Positions 17,542 through 26,704 are shown, counted from the first letter of the stretch. The stretch: 64,000 nucleotides of DNA from JAXGPX01 sp040766745 (GCA_040766745.1 JAXGPX010000002.1:310001-374000), one strand, 5' to 3'. Program-made: numbers and translations. Notes: generated by a model not told the origin, from the letters alone.

Positions 17542-18738
17542 TTACCTGGTTTCAGATGCAGCTTCGGCCAGAACAACATCAAACTCCAGTGTTTGATCAT
17601 TTCTGAGTACTTTGATCTTAACCCTGTCGCCTGGCGATTTTTCCGACAAAAGGGCAACAAACGTGCCTATATCGTTAACGGAGCGTCCGCCAAATTCAGT
17701 AATAATATCGCCCTTCCGAATTCCAGCCTTGGCAGCCGGCCCGCTGGAAAGGACTTCAACAACATAAACTCCATGGTCTATCTTAACCTCAGGCATGTAT
17801 AACTTTGCCTCGGCCTTGTCTATAAAACTGACACCTACAAGAGCCCTGCGTACCTTTCCTGTTTCCATTATCTCTGTAACAATGCGCTTAACCTGGTTAG
17901 ACGGTATGGCAAAACCCATTCCCTCAACGGCCTGCACATCCAACTTAGCTGAATTGAGCCCGATAACCTGAGCTTCACTGTTGATTAGTGGGCCGCCGCT
18001 GTTTCCAGGGTTGATAACTGCATCAGTCTGAATAAGCCTTACGTAGCCGTCACCTATACTGAGCACCCGGTCAAGGCCTGAGATAACCCCGGCAGTAACC
18101 GATCTGTTAAACTCCATCCCAAGAGGGTTGCCTATGGCGATTGCCAGCTGTCCCGGCTTTACTTTGTCCGAATCGCCAAATACGGCCGTAGGCAGTTCAG
18201 ATCCTTCTATCTTGATGACCGCCAAATCAGTGGCCGGATCGGTACCGACTATCTTTGCAGCCATAGTACTTCCATCAGCTAGAAATACAGTTAGTTTGCG
18301 TGAGTCACCGGATACTACGTGGTTATTTGTGACAATATACCCATCACTGGTGATAATGACGCCGGAACCTGATGTATCCCGGATATATTCCCTGCCGAAG
18401 AAGTCGTAGGTTGACTTGGTGTTCACAATACCTACAACAGCCGGGCTGACCTTCTCGGCTGCATCTACAACAATCTGCCATGGGTCTTGACTAACCTGGT
18501 TGTTGACAGGTTTTAACAGAGAGAGGGAGTCACTACCTTCAAGAATGCTTCCCAAAGAGGGGACTGAAAGCTGCAAACCTGCCATTCTGTTAACTATTAG
18601 TTGCGGCACTAGGCCTGCAACAAGCAGCCCGCCAATAACAGCCCCCACAAGCCCCACTAGCAGGTATGACCACACCTGTGATGCTTTCCGTTTCTTCGGC
18701 TCCTTGTAGTTTTGAATTTCATAATGCTCAAAATCCAA
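17542..18738 (-). CDS. HtrA/DegP-type membrane serine protease
   Basis: A trypsin-like protease of the HtrA family with a cytoplasmic N-terminal segment, one membrane span (about residues 24-48), a protease domain with the triad His in VTNNHVVS, Asp in DLAVIK and Ser in GNSGGP, and one C-terminal PDZ domain (GIRKGDIITEFGG). It degrades or refolds misfolded proteins outside the membrane. The strong site GGAGGTGG points to TTG 18738 as the start (398 residues) rather than ATG 18753, which overlaps the site itself. Its promoter region carries a long inverted repeat (18775-18820), suggesting stress-type control. Confidence 0.95.
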   Translation of the reverse strand: MDFEHYEIQNYKEPKKRKASQVWSYLLVGLVGAVIGGLLVAGLVPQLIVNRMAGLQLSVPSLGSILEGSDSLSLLKPVNNQVSQDPWQIVVDAAEKVSPAVVGIVNTKSTYDFFGREYIRDTSGSGVIITSDGYIVTNNHVVSGDSRKLTVFLADGSTMAAKIVGTDPATDLAVIKIEGSELPTAVFGDSDKVKPGQLAIAIGNPLGMEFNRSVTAGVISGLDRVLSIGDGYVRLIQTDAVINPGNSGGPLINSEAQVIGLNSAKLDVQAVEGMGFAIPSNQVKRIVTEIMETGKVRRALVGVSFIDKAEAKLYMPEVKIDHGVYVVEVLSSGPAAKAGIRKGDIITEFGGRSVNDIGTFVALLSEKSPGDRVKIKVLRNDQTLEFDVVLAEAASETR

Positions 18739-18774
18739 AACCCCCACCTCCATACAACTGATTAGTTCATTGAT

Positions 18775-18820
18775 TTAACGGTATTTAGTTCCCACAATAA
18801 TATATCTATCATACCGTTAA
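18775..18820. promoter_or_regulatory. Inverted repeat upstream of the HtrA gene
   Basis: TTAACGGTAT (18775-18784) and ATACCGTTAA (18811-18820) are exact inverted copies with 26 bases between them, so their centres are 36 bases apart. The spacer is AT-rich and contains -10-like sequence for htrA. This could be a two-site operator for a stress regulator. It is not a terminator, since it has no T tract and the spacer is long. Confidence 0.5.
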
Positions 18821-18925
18821 TATGAATTTACGAAAGATTGGACAAGAAGTAACGATAGTATCTTTCCCACGGGGGCCTTCGAGCTGTGTCTTAGAGGCTG
18901 AGCTTACCTTGGCAAAACTGAGGTT

Positions 18926-20185
18926 CTATTCCTGGCCGTCTACCCTCTGTACATGGGCACCTATAGCCTGTAGTTTATCTACAATAGATTCATAGCCTCT
19001 CTCGATTATCTCAAGGCCATAGATTTCTGTTGTGCCTTCTGCAGACAGGCCTGCAACTACCAGGCTGGCTCCTGCCCTCAAGTCACTGGCGGTAACCGGA
19101 GATCCTGTAAGTTTCGGAGCGCCTTCAACAATAGCAGTCTTACCCTGGACTTTGACCTTTGCCCCCATCTTAACGAGCTCATTTAGGTGCCCAAGCCTGT
19201 TGTCGTACTGTGATTCCTGAATTACACTGACTCCCGTAGCCCGGGTGAGCACAGCTGTAAGTGGCTGTTGTGCATCTGTAGGAAAACCCGGATAGGGTAA
19301 AGTCTTTACATTAACGGGCCTGGGCCGCTCTGGCCCAACAACCCTGACAAAATCACCGTTTTGCTCTATGGACGCCCCTGCCTCCTTGAGTTTTGCCACT
19401 ACCGGCTCGAGGTGCTTCGTAATGACCCCCTGAATTTCTACATCACCGCCTGTGGCCACAGCCATCATCATATAGGTGGCGCCTTCCATATCGTCAGGAA
19501 TAATCGAATGAGACGTTCCTTTGAGGCTTTTTACTCCCTTAATTCTGATAATATCAGTACCGGCTCCGTGGATCCTTGCACCCATGGAATTAAGGCAGTT
19601 TGCCAGGTCCACTACATGTGGTTCCTTGGCTGCGTTCTCTATGATAGTAGTCCCCTTGGCCAGGCAGGCCGCAAGCATGATGTTTATTGTAGCCCCTACA
19701 CTTGGCATATCCAGGTATAATGGGGCTCCTACCAGTTCATTGGCATACAGCCTTACAACTCCGCCTTCCACTGAGGCTTCTGCCCCCAGAGCACGAAAAC
19801 CCTTAAGGTGCTGATCAATAGGCCTTGGGCCGATATCGCACCCGCCAGGGAGCCCAACTTCAGCCTTACCAAACTTGGCAAGCAAGACACCCATAAGGTA
19901 ATAAGAAGCCCTTAGTTTTCGGACCAAATCGTAAGGGGCCACATGAGAAGCAAATCCATTGGGTGAAATAGTCATAGTGTTCCGGTTCAAAGAAACAAGT
20001 GCGCCCAGATCCTGAAGGATCTGGGCAAACACTTTGACGTCACGTATGGCAGGAACATTCTCAAGGGTAGACTGGCCTTCGCCTAGAAGGACAGCAGGTA
20101 TTATGGCCACTGACGAATTCTTGGAACCTCCGATTTTGACTTCGCCTGTAAGCCTTCTTCTTCCCTCGATTACGAGTTTGGCCAT
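18926..20185 (-). CDS. murA: UDP-N-acetylglucosamine 1-carboxyvinyltransferase
   Basis: Transfers enolpyruvate from PEP to UDP-GlcNAc in the first committed step of peptidoglycan synthesis. At 419 residues it has the usual EPT-fold length. The catalytic, fosfomycin-sensitive cysteine is C116 in GLPGGCDIGPRPIDQH. The N-terminal GGSKNSS and the C-terminal DLRAGASLV are standard. ATG 20185 follows GGAGAAT. The cell-wall endopeptidase gene lies 25 bases upstream on the same strand, so the two may form a wall-related operon. Confidence 0.96.
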   Translation of the reverse strand: MAKLVIEGRRRLTGEVKIGGSKNSSVAIIPAVLLGEGQSTLENVPAIRDVKVFAQILQDLGALVSLNRNTMTISPNGFASHVAPYDLVRKLRASYYLMGVLLAKFGKAEVGLPGGCDIGPRPIDQHLKGFRALGAEASVEGGVVRLYANELVGAPLYLDMPSVGATINIMLAACLAKGTTIIENAAKEPHVVDLANCLNSMGARIHGAGTDIIRIKGVKSLKGTSHSIIPDDMEGATYMMMAVATGGDVEIQGVITKHLEPVVAKLKEAGASIEQNGDFVRVVGPERPRPVNVKTLPYPGFPTDAQQPLTAVLTRATGVSVIQESQYDNRLGHLNELVKMGAKVKVQGKTAIVEGAPKLTGSPVTASDLRAGASLVVAGLSAEGTTEIYGLEIIERGYESIVDKLQAIGAHVQRVDGQE

Positions 20186-20210
20186 ACGTTATATTCTCCG
20201 TTCTCCGGTT

Positions 20211-21680
20211 CTATTTGTAAAAACCCAACGGGTCTTTGGCTACGCCCTCTACGTGTACTTCAAAGTGAAGGTGGGGGCCTGTTGAGATGCCTGTGCTGCC
20301 TACATAACCGATTACCGCACCTTTCTCCACCTTATCTCCGGTCTTTACTGCCATTTTGGACATATGGGCATACCAGGTTTGGGTGCTGCCGTGATCTACC
20401 TTGACGAGGTTTCCATATCCGCCGTTCCATCCGGCAAAGGTTACCACCCCTGAGTCAGCAGCCTTGATTTCCGTACCCGAAGACGCTCCAATGTCAATCC
20501 CTCTGTGAAACGAACCCCAGCGCCATCCAAATTTCGAAGTAATTGTACCCTGCACAGGCCAAACCAGTTCGCCCGATCCCATTGCAGGTACTTGCTTGTT
20601 TCCCCTGGTGAGTTTCTTGGGAACCGGATGGGAAATGACTGTTTCAGAAATTCTCGTACGGGAAACCTCTTTTCCGTTTTCCCTTACTACTTGCTCAATG
20701 ATTTCCTTTTGGCCGCTTTTGCCCTGCTGGGTGACTGTCTCTTGCCAGGGCCACATCGACGAATCATGTGTTACCTGTACCGAGTACGGAATCGATTGAA
20801 TGTAGGTGACTGTCTCACGGCTCGACAGAGTTACGTAGGGGTCCGGCACAACCAAATTGAGGTTCTCTCCCTCTTTAATCAGATCACCCTTTACTTCAGG
20901 GTTTGCTTTCCTGAGGTCATCAACGCTCATTTGGTTGGCACGGGCAATTGTCCAAAGGCTGTCTCCTCGCTGGACTGTGTAGCTTAACATCTTATCAGTG
21001 CCGCGAGTAAGGATCGTGCCTGCCTCGTCCCTATTTCTAAAGAGCGAAGTAGAAATCTCTTTTTCTGTTATGTCGATCTTCTCTTTGATCAGGACTTCGT
21101 CGCAAGTGGCATGGCCTGGTTCCACAATAGTCTTAACGTAGTTGTCGCGAAGATCTGAAAGGGTTCCCCTTGCCTCTTCCTCAGAACCCAGGGCTACCAC
21201 GTCTTCTCCATCAATGCAGATAACGTAGCCTAATGCCACCAAAGAAATTTTCTCTTTGAGGATCTGCCCCAAATCATCAGGCTCGCTCACTACTGAGTCT
21301 TTTTCCCATTTGACTTTCTCGTAAGCTATTTCGCTGGCAACCTTGACCTCGGCGCCAATGCGAAAAGATTCTTCTTCTGATAGCCTGGCAACCATCTTAC
21401 CTACAAGGTCTTTATCGTCGGTGTGCCCGATTACCTCGCCATCAACCATAACAGCAAAGAGTTTTGCCCTGTTGGCATTTGCCGCAATCGCAACAACGCT
21501 GACCAGGAGTGCCATTATCACTCCTGTTGATATGTAGATAGCTTTTTTGTCAAACTTTGGCCGCCGAGAGTTCTGCCCTGGTGTTCTAGGGGCCTCTGGC
21601 GTCCTGCCCCGGGCCCGTGTCCTTTTTGGCCGCCGTCCCGGGTGCAATTTCTCAGGGTGTAAGCTAGTTTCGTCCATCAT
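20211..21680 (-). CDS. Membrane-anchored M23 endopeptidase with LysM and G5 domains
   Basis: A 489-residue cell-wall protein. The N-terminus is highly basic (about 1-46), followed by a membrane span (about 47-68), a region of repeats resembling YabE-type extracellular modules, a LysM domain (YTVQRGDSLWTIARANQM, near 234-280), a G5 domain (ETVTYIQSIPYSVQVTHDSS and following) and a C-terminal LytM/M23 zinc endopeptidase (FHRGIDIG, HLHFEVHV). It should cut peptide bridges in peptidoglycan while bound to the wall. The ATG-ATG start at 21680 has no good ribosome site, yet no other start exists before an upstream stop. Confidence 0.93.
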   Translation of the reverse strand: MMDETSLHPEKLHPGRRPKRTRARGRTPEAPRTPGQNSRRPKFDKKAIYISTGVIMALLVSVVAIAANANRAKLFAVMVDGEVIGHTDDKDLVGKMVARLSEEESFRIGAEVKVASEIAYEKVKWEKDSVVSEPDDLGQILKEKISLVALGYVICIDGEDVVALGSEEEARGTLSDLRDNYVKTIVEPGHATCDEVLIKEKIDITEKEISTSLFRNRDEAGTILTRGTDKMLSYTVQRGDSLWTIARANQMSVDDLRKANPEVKGDLIKEGENLNLVVPDPYVTLSSRETVTYIQSIPYSVQVTHDSSMWPWQETVTQQGKSGQKEIIEQVVRENGKEVSRTRISETVISHPVPKKLTRGNKQVPAMGSGELVWPVQGTITSKFGWRWGSFHRGIDIGASSGTEIKAADSGVVTFAGWNGGYGNLVKVDHGSTQTWYAHMSKMAVKTGDKVEKGAVIGYVGSTGISTGPHLHFEVHVEGVAKDPLGFYK

Positions 21681-21894
21681 TGTGCCGCACTCAAAAGCTT
21701 TGCTGATTTCCGACGGGTTTGTCTGTATCTCACCCTCTACAGTAGAAAGTGCAGCCTTCCCCTCCTTTCATAGCCTGATTCATATTTGTCCCCGGCTTGT
21801 ACTACATGGGCCGGGTGAAAATTTGTACATGTTTTGCCTATCTTGGTTTTGCTCCACCAGAATGGGATATTCTATCCCGTTTACGAAATTCCTG

Positions 21895-23409
21895 CTAAAC
21901 GCTTTTTATATATTGAACATAAAGGGCAAATTCTAGTCTAATTTTCATAATGCGGCACGCCAGAGGGTCCGGATTCAACATGTCGCCAGTAGATGCAAGG
22001 GCCCCGGCATGGCAGCCCCCCCCACACAAGTACCTAGCCCAACATTTTATGCAGCTCTCTTTATTGGGGACACGAGAGTGATAAAACTTTCTGGCTATGT
22101 TCTGTCTCTTCAATATGTCAACATGTTTCTGGCCATGTTGTGAAACGCCAGGCGTGGTATCTGACGGAGAATCCAGTATGGTGCCTAGATTGAAATCCCC
22201 TTGTCCCACAAGCTGGTGGCATGGATAAATAGTACCCTCAGGAGTAACCGCCAGGTACTCGTAACCGGCTCCGCAGCCTGTTACTCGCCGCTCCCGGCAT
22301 ACACCGCGGTCAAGTCCAAGCTCGAAATGGTAATAATCCATAGGGGCATTATTCTTGTAGCAATCTTCCCAGAAAGCCGTAAGCTCAGAGTATGACTCTC
22401 TGACAATCGGAAGATCATCTTCGGTAATAGACCAGTCTGCATCTGCCCCTATTGCCGGTTCCAGAGACATTCTCCTGAAACCAAGTTCATACAGATACCT
22501 GGCATCCCTGTGGAAATCGAGATTGCAGCGTGTATAGGTGCCTCTCACATAGTAATCCCGTCCGCCTCTAGATTCTACAAGCCTCTGGGCGTTGGCAACA
22601 GCAGGCCCATGGCTGAAAGAACCATCTCTGCAGCGCCGCATTTTGTCGTGAACTTCAGGCCTGCCATCAAGGCTGAGAATTACACTGATATTCCAGTCAT
22701 TGAGGAAATCAATGATCTCCTTATTTAGCAGAGTGCAGTTAGTCGTTAGGGTAAATCGAAATTCCTTGCCGTGCCTCGGGCCCTCTTCGGCGGAATACAG
22801 AACTGCTTGCTTTACTGTATCAAATGCCAGAAGAGGTTCGCCCCCGAAAAAGTCCACATCAAGGTATCGCCTGCTGCCTGATGCGCCAATGAGGAAATCT
22901 ATGGCCTTTTTGGCAGTTTCAGCACTCATGAGCATGGGTTTTCCCCCGAAACGCCCCTGGGCAGCAAAGCAATACCTGCAAACAAGGTTGCAGTCGTGGG
23001 CAATGTTGAGGCACATGGCCTTAACAGACGGTAGAGGTTCATCTATAGCAGGTTGGGGCATAGTTCCCCCTGGCTGGGTACCGGGGAATAAAAGGCTATT
23101 ATCCTGGATTTCATCTTTGCCCCATAGTGATTTGCCGGCTTGCAGCTTTATTTCTTCCCATGCTGCCGCTATGTCCTCCCTAGAGAACGGCGGTGATAAC
23201 ACTGACATTGCTTGGTTCAGCTGGGCTTGTTCGTAGGCATTGTCACTGAAATGCTGAAAATCTATGCCTTGTTCCGAGCAATAATCAATGACGCCACGTC
23301 CTACAGAATCAAGCTTATGCAGTGAGCCGGTTGCTGCATCGTGGGCCAGGTCTATCCCTTTGATTCTGAAAGTATGAACTTGTTTCCCGTCTGCTACTTT
23401 TCCGGGCAT
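21895..23409 (-). CDS. SCIFF peptide radical-SAM maturase (thioether forming)
   Basis: A radical SAM enzyme with a SPASM domain. The SAM-cluster cysteines are in CNLVCRYC; SPASM/Twitch cysteines are seen in GCGAGYEYLAVTPEGTIYPC and in CIKCWARYLCGGGCHAGA. These features, and the SCIFF precursor gene overlapping its start, match the family that builds Cys-to-Thr thioether bonds in the SCIFF peptide. The start is uncertain: ATG 23409 overlaps the last codons of the precursor gene (16 bases) and gives 504 residues; ATG 23466 would overlap it by 73 bases. Overlap suggests translational coupling. Confidence 0.92.
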   Translation of the reverse strand: MPGKVADGKQVHTFRIKGIDLAHDAATGSLHKLDSVGRGVIDYCSEQGIDFQHFSDNAYEQAQLNQAMSVLSPPFSREDIAAAWEEIKLQAGKSLWGKDEIQDNSLLFPGTQPGGTMPQPAIDEPLPSVKAMCLNIAHDCNLVCRYCFAAQGRFGGKPMLMSAETAKKAIDFLIGASGSRRYLDVDFFGGEPLLAFDTVKQAVLYSAEEGPRHGKEFRFTLTTNCTLLNKEIIDFLNDWNISVILSLDGRPEVHDKMRRCRDGSFSHGPAVANAQRLVESRGGRDYYVRGTYTRCNLDFHRDARYLYELGFRRMSLEPAIGADADWSITEDDLPIVRESYSELTAFWEDCYKNNAPMDYYHFELGLDRGVCRERRVTGCGAGYEYLAVTPEGTIYPCHQLVGQGDFNLGTILDSPSDTTPGVSQHGQKHVDILKRQNIARKFYHSRVPNKESCIKCWARYLCGGGCHAGALASTGDMLNPDPLACRIMKIRLEFALYVQYIKSV

Positions 23410-23561
23410 GGCTGATTGGAAACTGTGCACGAAGTTTTGCATGCAGACTGGCAAGAAGCCTGGCATGATTCACACCTGGGATTCTTCTTGCTCCAATCAG
23501 GGACAATCACCGGAACAACATGAATAGTTTGGCTTCTGGGGTCTCTACTTGTGGTCTTCAT
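23394..23561 (-). CDS. SCIFF ribosomal peptide precursor (six cysteines in forty-five)
   Basis: A 55-residue peptide whose C-terminal half holds the SCIFF cysteine pattern CESCQASCQSACKTSC followed by TVSNQPC. It is the substrate of the radical SAM maturase encoded next, which forms thioether links between cysteines and nearby threonines or other residues. The family is nearly universal in Clostridia; the mature product's function is unknown. ATG 23561 follows GGGAGG and is preferred over the in-frame start at 23582. Confidence 0.92.
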   Translation of the reverse strand: MKTTSRDPRSQTIHVVPVIVPDWSKKNPRCESCQASCQSACKTSCTVSNQPCPEK

Positions 23562-23800
23562 TACCGGTTCCTCCCTAAACAACTATGTAAAAGTCTCAAT
23601 ACCATACACATACACTAACATACAGGTCGTATATAAAGATTATAAAGGACAATCAGCAGATATCAAGGTCAACAAGGCCGCCGGTTAAGTTTAAGTGATG
23701 GCAACTGTCCAAGATAATTAGCCTCAAAACCTGCAATTTCAGTTCTTATAATTTCCCCCCACAGGTAAATATTATATTGTAAGGAGAGTGCTTCCAGACA
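23562..23800. other. Divergent intergenic region (SCIFF and LysM/M23 genes)
   Basis: About 240 AT-rich bases between the SCIFF precursor (minus) and the LysM/M23 gene (plus). It should hold both promoters. A TATATT box at 23771-23776 could serve the plus-strand gene, but I see no convincing -35 partner. No gene or RNA fold is recognised here. Confidence 0.35.
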
Positions 23801-25009
23801 ATGGACGGCGGACGATGCAAAATAGTGTATGTCTCCAAAGAAAAGCCGGCCTCCAGACAGAGGTATGGCCTGGTTGTCTTGGCGTTGTGTGCTGTGCTCG
23901 TTGGCGTGATGATCGGATTGTGGAGGACTCCCCCTCACGATTGGACTCAAAGGAACCTACCAGGCTTTACAGGTGGAATTCAAGACAGCTCCAAGAGTGG
24001 TTCCTCAAACCGTAACGGGGTTAACTCGATTGGTGGAGCAGGTAACAGTCAAGGGCCGGGCTATGCTAACGGCAGTTTGGGCCTGCCGGGATGTGATGGC
24101 CGGACAGTTGCTGAATCAGACTCCTCAGGCTCAGAAGTGCCTGCATTTGCTGATTCGCCTGAAGAACCGTCTTTGAGCCTCCCTGAGGTATTGATAATGA
24201 TCCCTGCTGTTCAAAACCCTGGGGCCGGAGAAGCTGAAACCTCACCTTCGGTGACTGGTACCGTGAAACATCCGATCAGGCTTGTGTCGTACAAAGTACA
24301 GAAAGGGGACACCCTTACCCGAATAGCTGCCAAGTTCAACACCACTGTAAACTCAATTGTAGCCATCAACGGGCTTGCTGTTCCTGATAGCATCGCCCAG
24401 GGCATAGAGCTGGCAATAATGGAGAACGGGTCGGGTACAGTTTGCAGAGTGGAGAGAGGGGATACCCTTTCAGAAATATCCAGGGTTTACGGTGTTCCTG
24501 TCGACATAATTATGGAGGCAAATGACCTATCAGACCCGCAGAATCTTTCGCCAGGGCAGTTGCTGCTGCTTCCAGGAACAAAAATAACTGCAACCAGTCT
24601 TCAAGTGGCAGCGGCGTCAAGATCGTCAACTTTCTCATGGCCTGTGTCAGGAAAAGTTACAGACGGGTATGGGTGGAGAACGCACCCCATAACAGGTAAG
24701 CGTCAGTTTCACGAAGGGATAGACATAGCAGCCCAATCAGGAACTGCCGTAAGGGCAGCGGCAAGCGGGACAGTGACTTTTGTCGGCTGGTCAAACGGCT
24801 ACGGCAGGCTTGTTGTAGTAAGCCACGGAGAGGGCTACGAGAGCAAGTACGGGCATCTCTCCCGTTATGCAGTGTCAAATGGAGCCAAAGTGTCTAAGGG
24901 CGATACACTGGGGTATGTAGGCCAGTCAGGCGATGCTACAGGCCCGCATTTACATTTTGAAATCACGGTTTCGAAACAGTCAAAGAATCCCCGAAATTAC
25001 TTGCCCTAG
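23801..25009 (+). CDS. Membrane-anchored LysM/M23 endopeptidase
   Basis: A 402-residue protein with one N-terminal membrane span (about 23-42), a low-complexity Gly/Ser/Asn linker (about 50-110), two LysM domains (YKVQKGDTLTRIAAKFN and CRVERGDTLSEISRVYG) and a C-terminal LytM/M23 zinc peptidase (FHEGIDIA, HLHFEITV). It is likely a wall-bound endopeptidase acting outside the membrane, possibly during sporulation, since it neighbours bofA; that link is only positional. ATG 23801 is about 15 bases from the AAGGAGAG motif, longer than ideal. It is head-on to replication. Confidence 0.92.
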   Translation: MDGGRCKIVYVSKEKPASRQRYGLVVLALCAVLVGVMIGLWRTPPHDWTQRNLPGFTGGIQDSSKSGSSNRNGVNSIGGAGNSQGPGYANGSLGLPGCDGRTVAESDSSGSEVPAFADSPEEPSLSLPEVLIMIPAVQNPGAGEAETSPSVTGTVKHPIRLVSYKVQKGDTLTRIAAKFNTTVNSIVAINGLAVPDSIAQGIELAIMENGSGTVCRVERGDTLSEISRVYGVPVDIIMEANDLSDPQNLSPGQLLLLPGTKITATSLQVAAASRSSTFSWPVSGKVTDGYGWRTHPITGKRQFHEGIDIAAQSGTAVRAAASGTVTFVGWSNGYGRLVVVSHGEGYESKYGHLSRYAVSNGAKVSKGDTLGYVGQSGDATGPHLHFEITVSKQSKNPRNYLP

Positions 25010-25049
25010 ATCATCTGTGAGGCAGCAAACATGAGAGTGTGCCGGAGCA

Positions 25050-25080
25050 TGAAACGCGCGAACCGTCCCCGCGTTCCTTT
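25050..25080 (-). repeat. Short GGGGACGGTTC repeat, copy 3
   Basis: On the minus strand the bases read GGAACGCGGGGACGGTTCGC and then GCGTTTCA, close to the two copies at 30221-30286. It lies between the converging LysM/M23 and bofA genes. The family resembles the GGGGACGGTTCT-type intergenic repeats seen across many Bacillota genomes. Confidence 0.7.
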
Positions 25081-25082
25081 GT

Positions 25083-25346
25083 TCAGATGAGGTATTTGAC
25101 GGCAAGGAGCAAAATAGCGCCTGGGATCCCCAGGATGCCTAGGGTGATTGCAGAGATAAGGTTAAGCCCCAGGTGAAACCCGAAAAATCCGCCGGCAATG
25201 TTCACAGCCCAAATGCCGAAGAAGGCAACGAAAGATCTGAGAAGTACTCTACCGAGGCCTTTAAGCCTGGCGCCTATTGGACGGAGAAGTAGAAACATGA
25301 CTAAAGAGGCCATGGCAATTCCGACAACCTCGTATATGCTCAACAC
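25083..25346 (-). CDS. bofA: BofA-like integral membrane protein
   Basis: An 87-residue hydrophobic protein with two or three membrane spans and the typical C-terminal block FGFHLGLNLISAITLGILG ending near GIPGAILLL. BofA in Bacillus inhibits the SpoIVFB protease that activates pro-sigma-K in the mother cell, so this gene supports a sporulating organism. GTG 25346 or the adjacent TTG 25343 starts it, behind AGGAGGG. It closes the conserved block dnaX-ybaB-recR-yaaL-bofA. Confidence 0.9.
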   Translation of the reverse strand: MLSIYEVVGIAMASLVMFLLLRPIGARLKGLGRVLLRSFVAFFGIWAVNIAGGFFGFHLGLNLISAITLGILGIPGAILLLAVKYLI

Positions 25347-25405
25347 AAATCCCTCCTGAAAATACTCTTATGAACAGGAGGGTGATTATATTCGCAAAAG
25401 TGAGT

Positions 25406-25651
25406 TTACTGCCAAATGCTTTGGCCCTCTTGAGTGTAGTCTCTGAGCCTCTTGAGGTAATATGAGTATTTCCTTCGAGCTGCCTCCATAAGGAAAATAG
25501 CTTCGTCGATTCTGTCACTTTCGACAGCCTCATCAAAACATGAAGCTGCCACACAATAGTCTTTCTGAGCTTGCTCTAACGCTTTCATCAAATCAGACAG
25601 TTCTCTTTCGCAAGTATCCTCTTTCTTTGAAAACATTGGTAATGATAACAT
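25406..25651 (-). CDS. yaaL: YaaL-like protein (DUF2508)
   Basis: An 81-residue, charged, mostly helical protein (if it starts at ATG 25651) of the DUF2508 family, function unknown. The ending EAARRKYSYYLKRLRDY is typical. Identification rests on this and on its place between recR and bofA, exactly as in Bacillus subtilis. A TTG at 25687 would add 12 residues of unlikely sequence. Confidence 0.8.
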   Translation of the reverse strand: MLSLPMFSKKEDTCERELSDLMKALEQAQKDYCVAASCFDEAVESDRIDEAIFLMEAARRKYSYYLKRLRDYTQEGQSIWQ

Positions 25652-25745
25652 CCACCCAGTCGCCCCCACATTAATATGTACGCACAATCTTGGCAGTTTG
25701 ACACTAATATGAGTATGGGTTTCAGGTGGAAAATTTATACATTGG

Positions 25746-26351
25746 TTACATCTCTCTGCGCCCTTCTAAAGACTTGGCCAAAGTGACCTCATCAGCGTAG
25801 TCAAGATCTGCCCCGAAAGGCAGGCCTCTTGCAAGCCTTGTAACCCTTATGTTCAAGGGTTTAATGGCTCTGGCAATGTAAAGGGCAGTAGTCTCTCCGT
25901 CAATATTGGGATTTGTGGCGAGGATAACTTCTTTTGTCTTTACCCGGTTGTCTCTGATTCGCGAAAGCAATTCCTTAACTCTTATATCGTCGGGGCCAAT
26001 ACCCTTGAGAGGCTCGATATATCCGTGGAGGACATGGTATACGCCCTGGTGGCCGCCAACCCGTTCAATGGACAGTACATCCTTTGGATAACCGACTACG
26101 CAAATTATACCCTGGTCTCTCTTAGGGTCACGGCAGATTCCACAAGGGTCAGTGTCTGTAAGGTTTCCACACACAGTACAGTACCCTATCTTGTCCCTTG
26201 CCTCTTCAAGGCTGCCTATAAGCCGGTTTATCGATGATTTCCCGGAAACAACCAGGTGAAAAGCCAACCGCTGGGCTGTTTTCGGGCCAACGCCGGGCAA
26301 TTTCCTTAGTTCGTCAATTAGCCTTGAAATGGCCTTTGGATAATCTTGCAT
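25746..26351 (-). CDS. recR: Recombination mediator protein RecR
   Basis: A 201-residue RecFOR component that helps load RecA at gaps. Domain order is standard: helix-hairpin-helix (LPGVGPKTAQRLAFHL), a C4 zinc finger (CTVCGNLTDTDPCGIC, near 57-72), and a Toprim domain ending in the RALARGLPFG-like segment TRLARGLPFGADLDYAD. ATG 26351 is five bases past the ybaB stop, so translation is probably coupled. RecF is encoded near dnaN in this window; RecO is not here. Confidence 0.97.
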   Translation of the reverse strand: MQDYPKAISRLIDELRKLPGVGPKTAQRLAFHLVVSGKSSINRLIGSLEEARDKIGYCTVCGNLTDTDPCGICRDPKRDQGIICVVGYPKDVLSIERVGGHQGVYHVLHGYIEPLKGIGPDDIRVKELLSRIRDNRVKTKEVILATNPNIDGETTALYIARAIKPLNIRVTRLARGLPFGADLDYADEVTLAKSLEGRREM

Positions 26352-26355
26352 CAGG

Positions 26356-26691
26356 TTACCACTTCATGGGCATGTTCAAGCCGCCGGTTACTTTGGCCAT
26401 TTCTTCCTGGCTTGTTTCCCTGGCTTTGGTTATGCCTGCGTTAACTGCAGCAATAATCAGGTCTTGAAGCATTTCTATGTCATCAGGATCAACCACGTCA
26501 GGTGCGATCTCTATGGCTTTCAGTTCGAGAGAGCAAGTTACAACAGCTTTGACCATTCCTCCGCCTGAGGTTCCCTCTACGGTCTTGCTTGCCAGTTCTT
26601 CTTCTACCCTGGTCATTTCCATCTGGAGTTTTTGAGCCTCTTTCATGAGGCGTTGCATATCGAGGCCGCCTGGCCCTGGAAATTTCGGCAT
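26356..26691 (-). CDS. YbaB/EbfC nucleoid-associated protein
   Basis: A 111-residue homodimeric DNA-binding protein, with an N-terminal helix (GGLDMQRLMKEAQKLQMEM) and a core containing VEGTSGGGMVKAVVTCSLE. It sits between dnaX and recR, as yaaK does in Bacillus subtilis. ATG 26691 follows GGAGGAG, and the gene begins 13 bases after dnaX. Confidence 0.95.
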   Translation of the reverse strand: MPKFPGPGGLDMQRLMKEAQKLQMEMTRVEEELASKTVEGTSGGGMVKAVVTCSLELKAIEIAPDVVDPDDIEMLQDLIIAAVNAGITKARETSQEEMAKVTGGLNMPMKW

Positions 26692-26704
26692 AAGTACTCT
26701 CCTC

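Noticed and set aside
21681..21894. Possible c-di-AMP or other riboswitch before the M23/G5/LysM gene
   Set aside because: Only an isolated CCCGGC/GCCGGG stem is seen; the conserved blocks of the c-di-AMP riboswitch were not found by eye. A covariance model search would decide.
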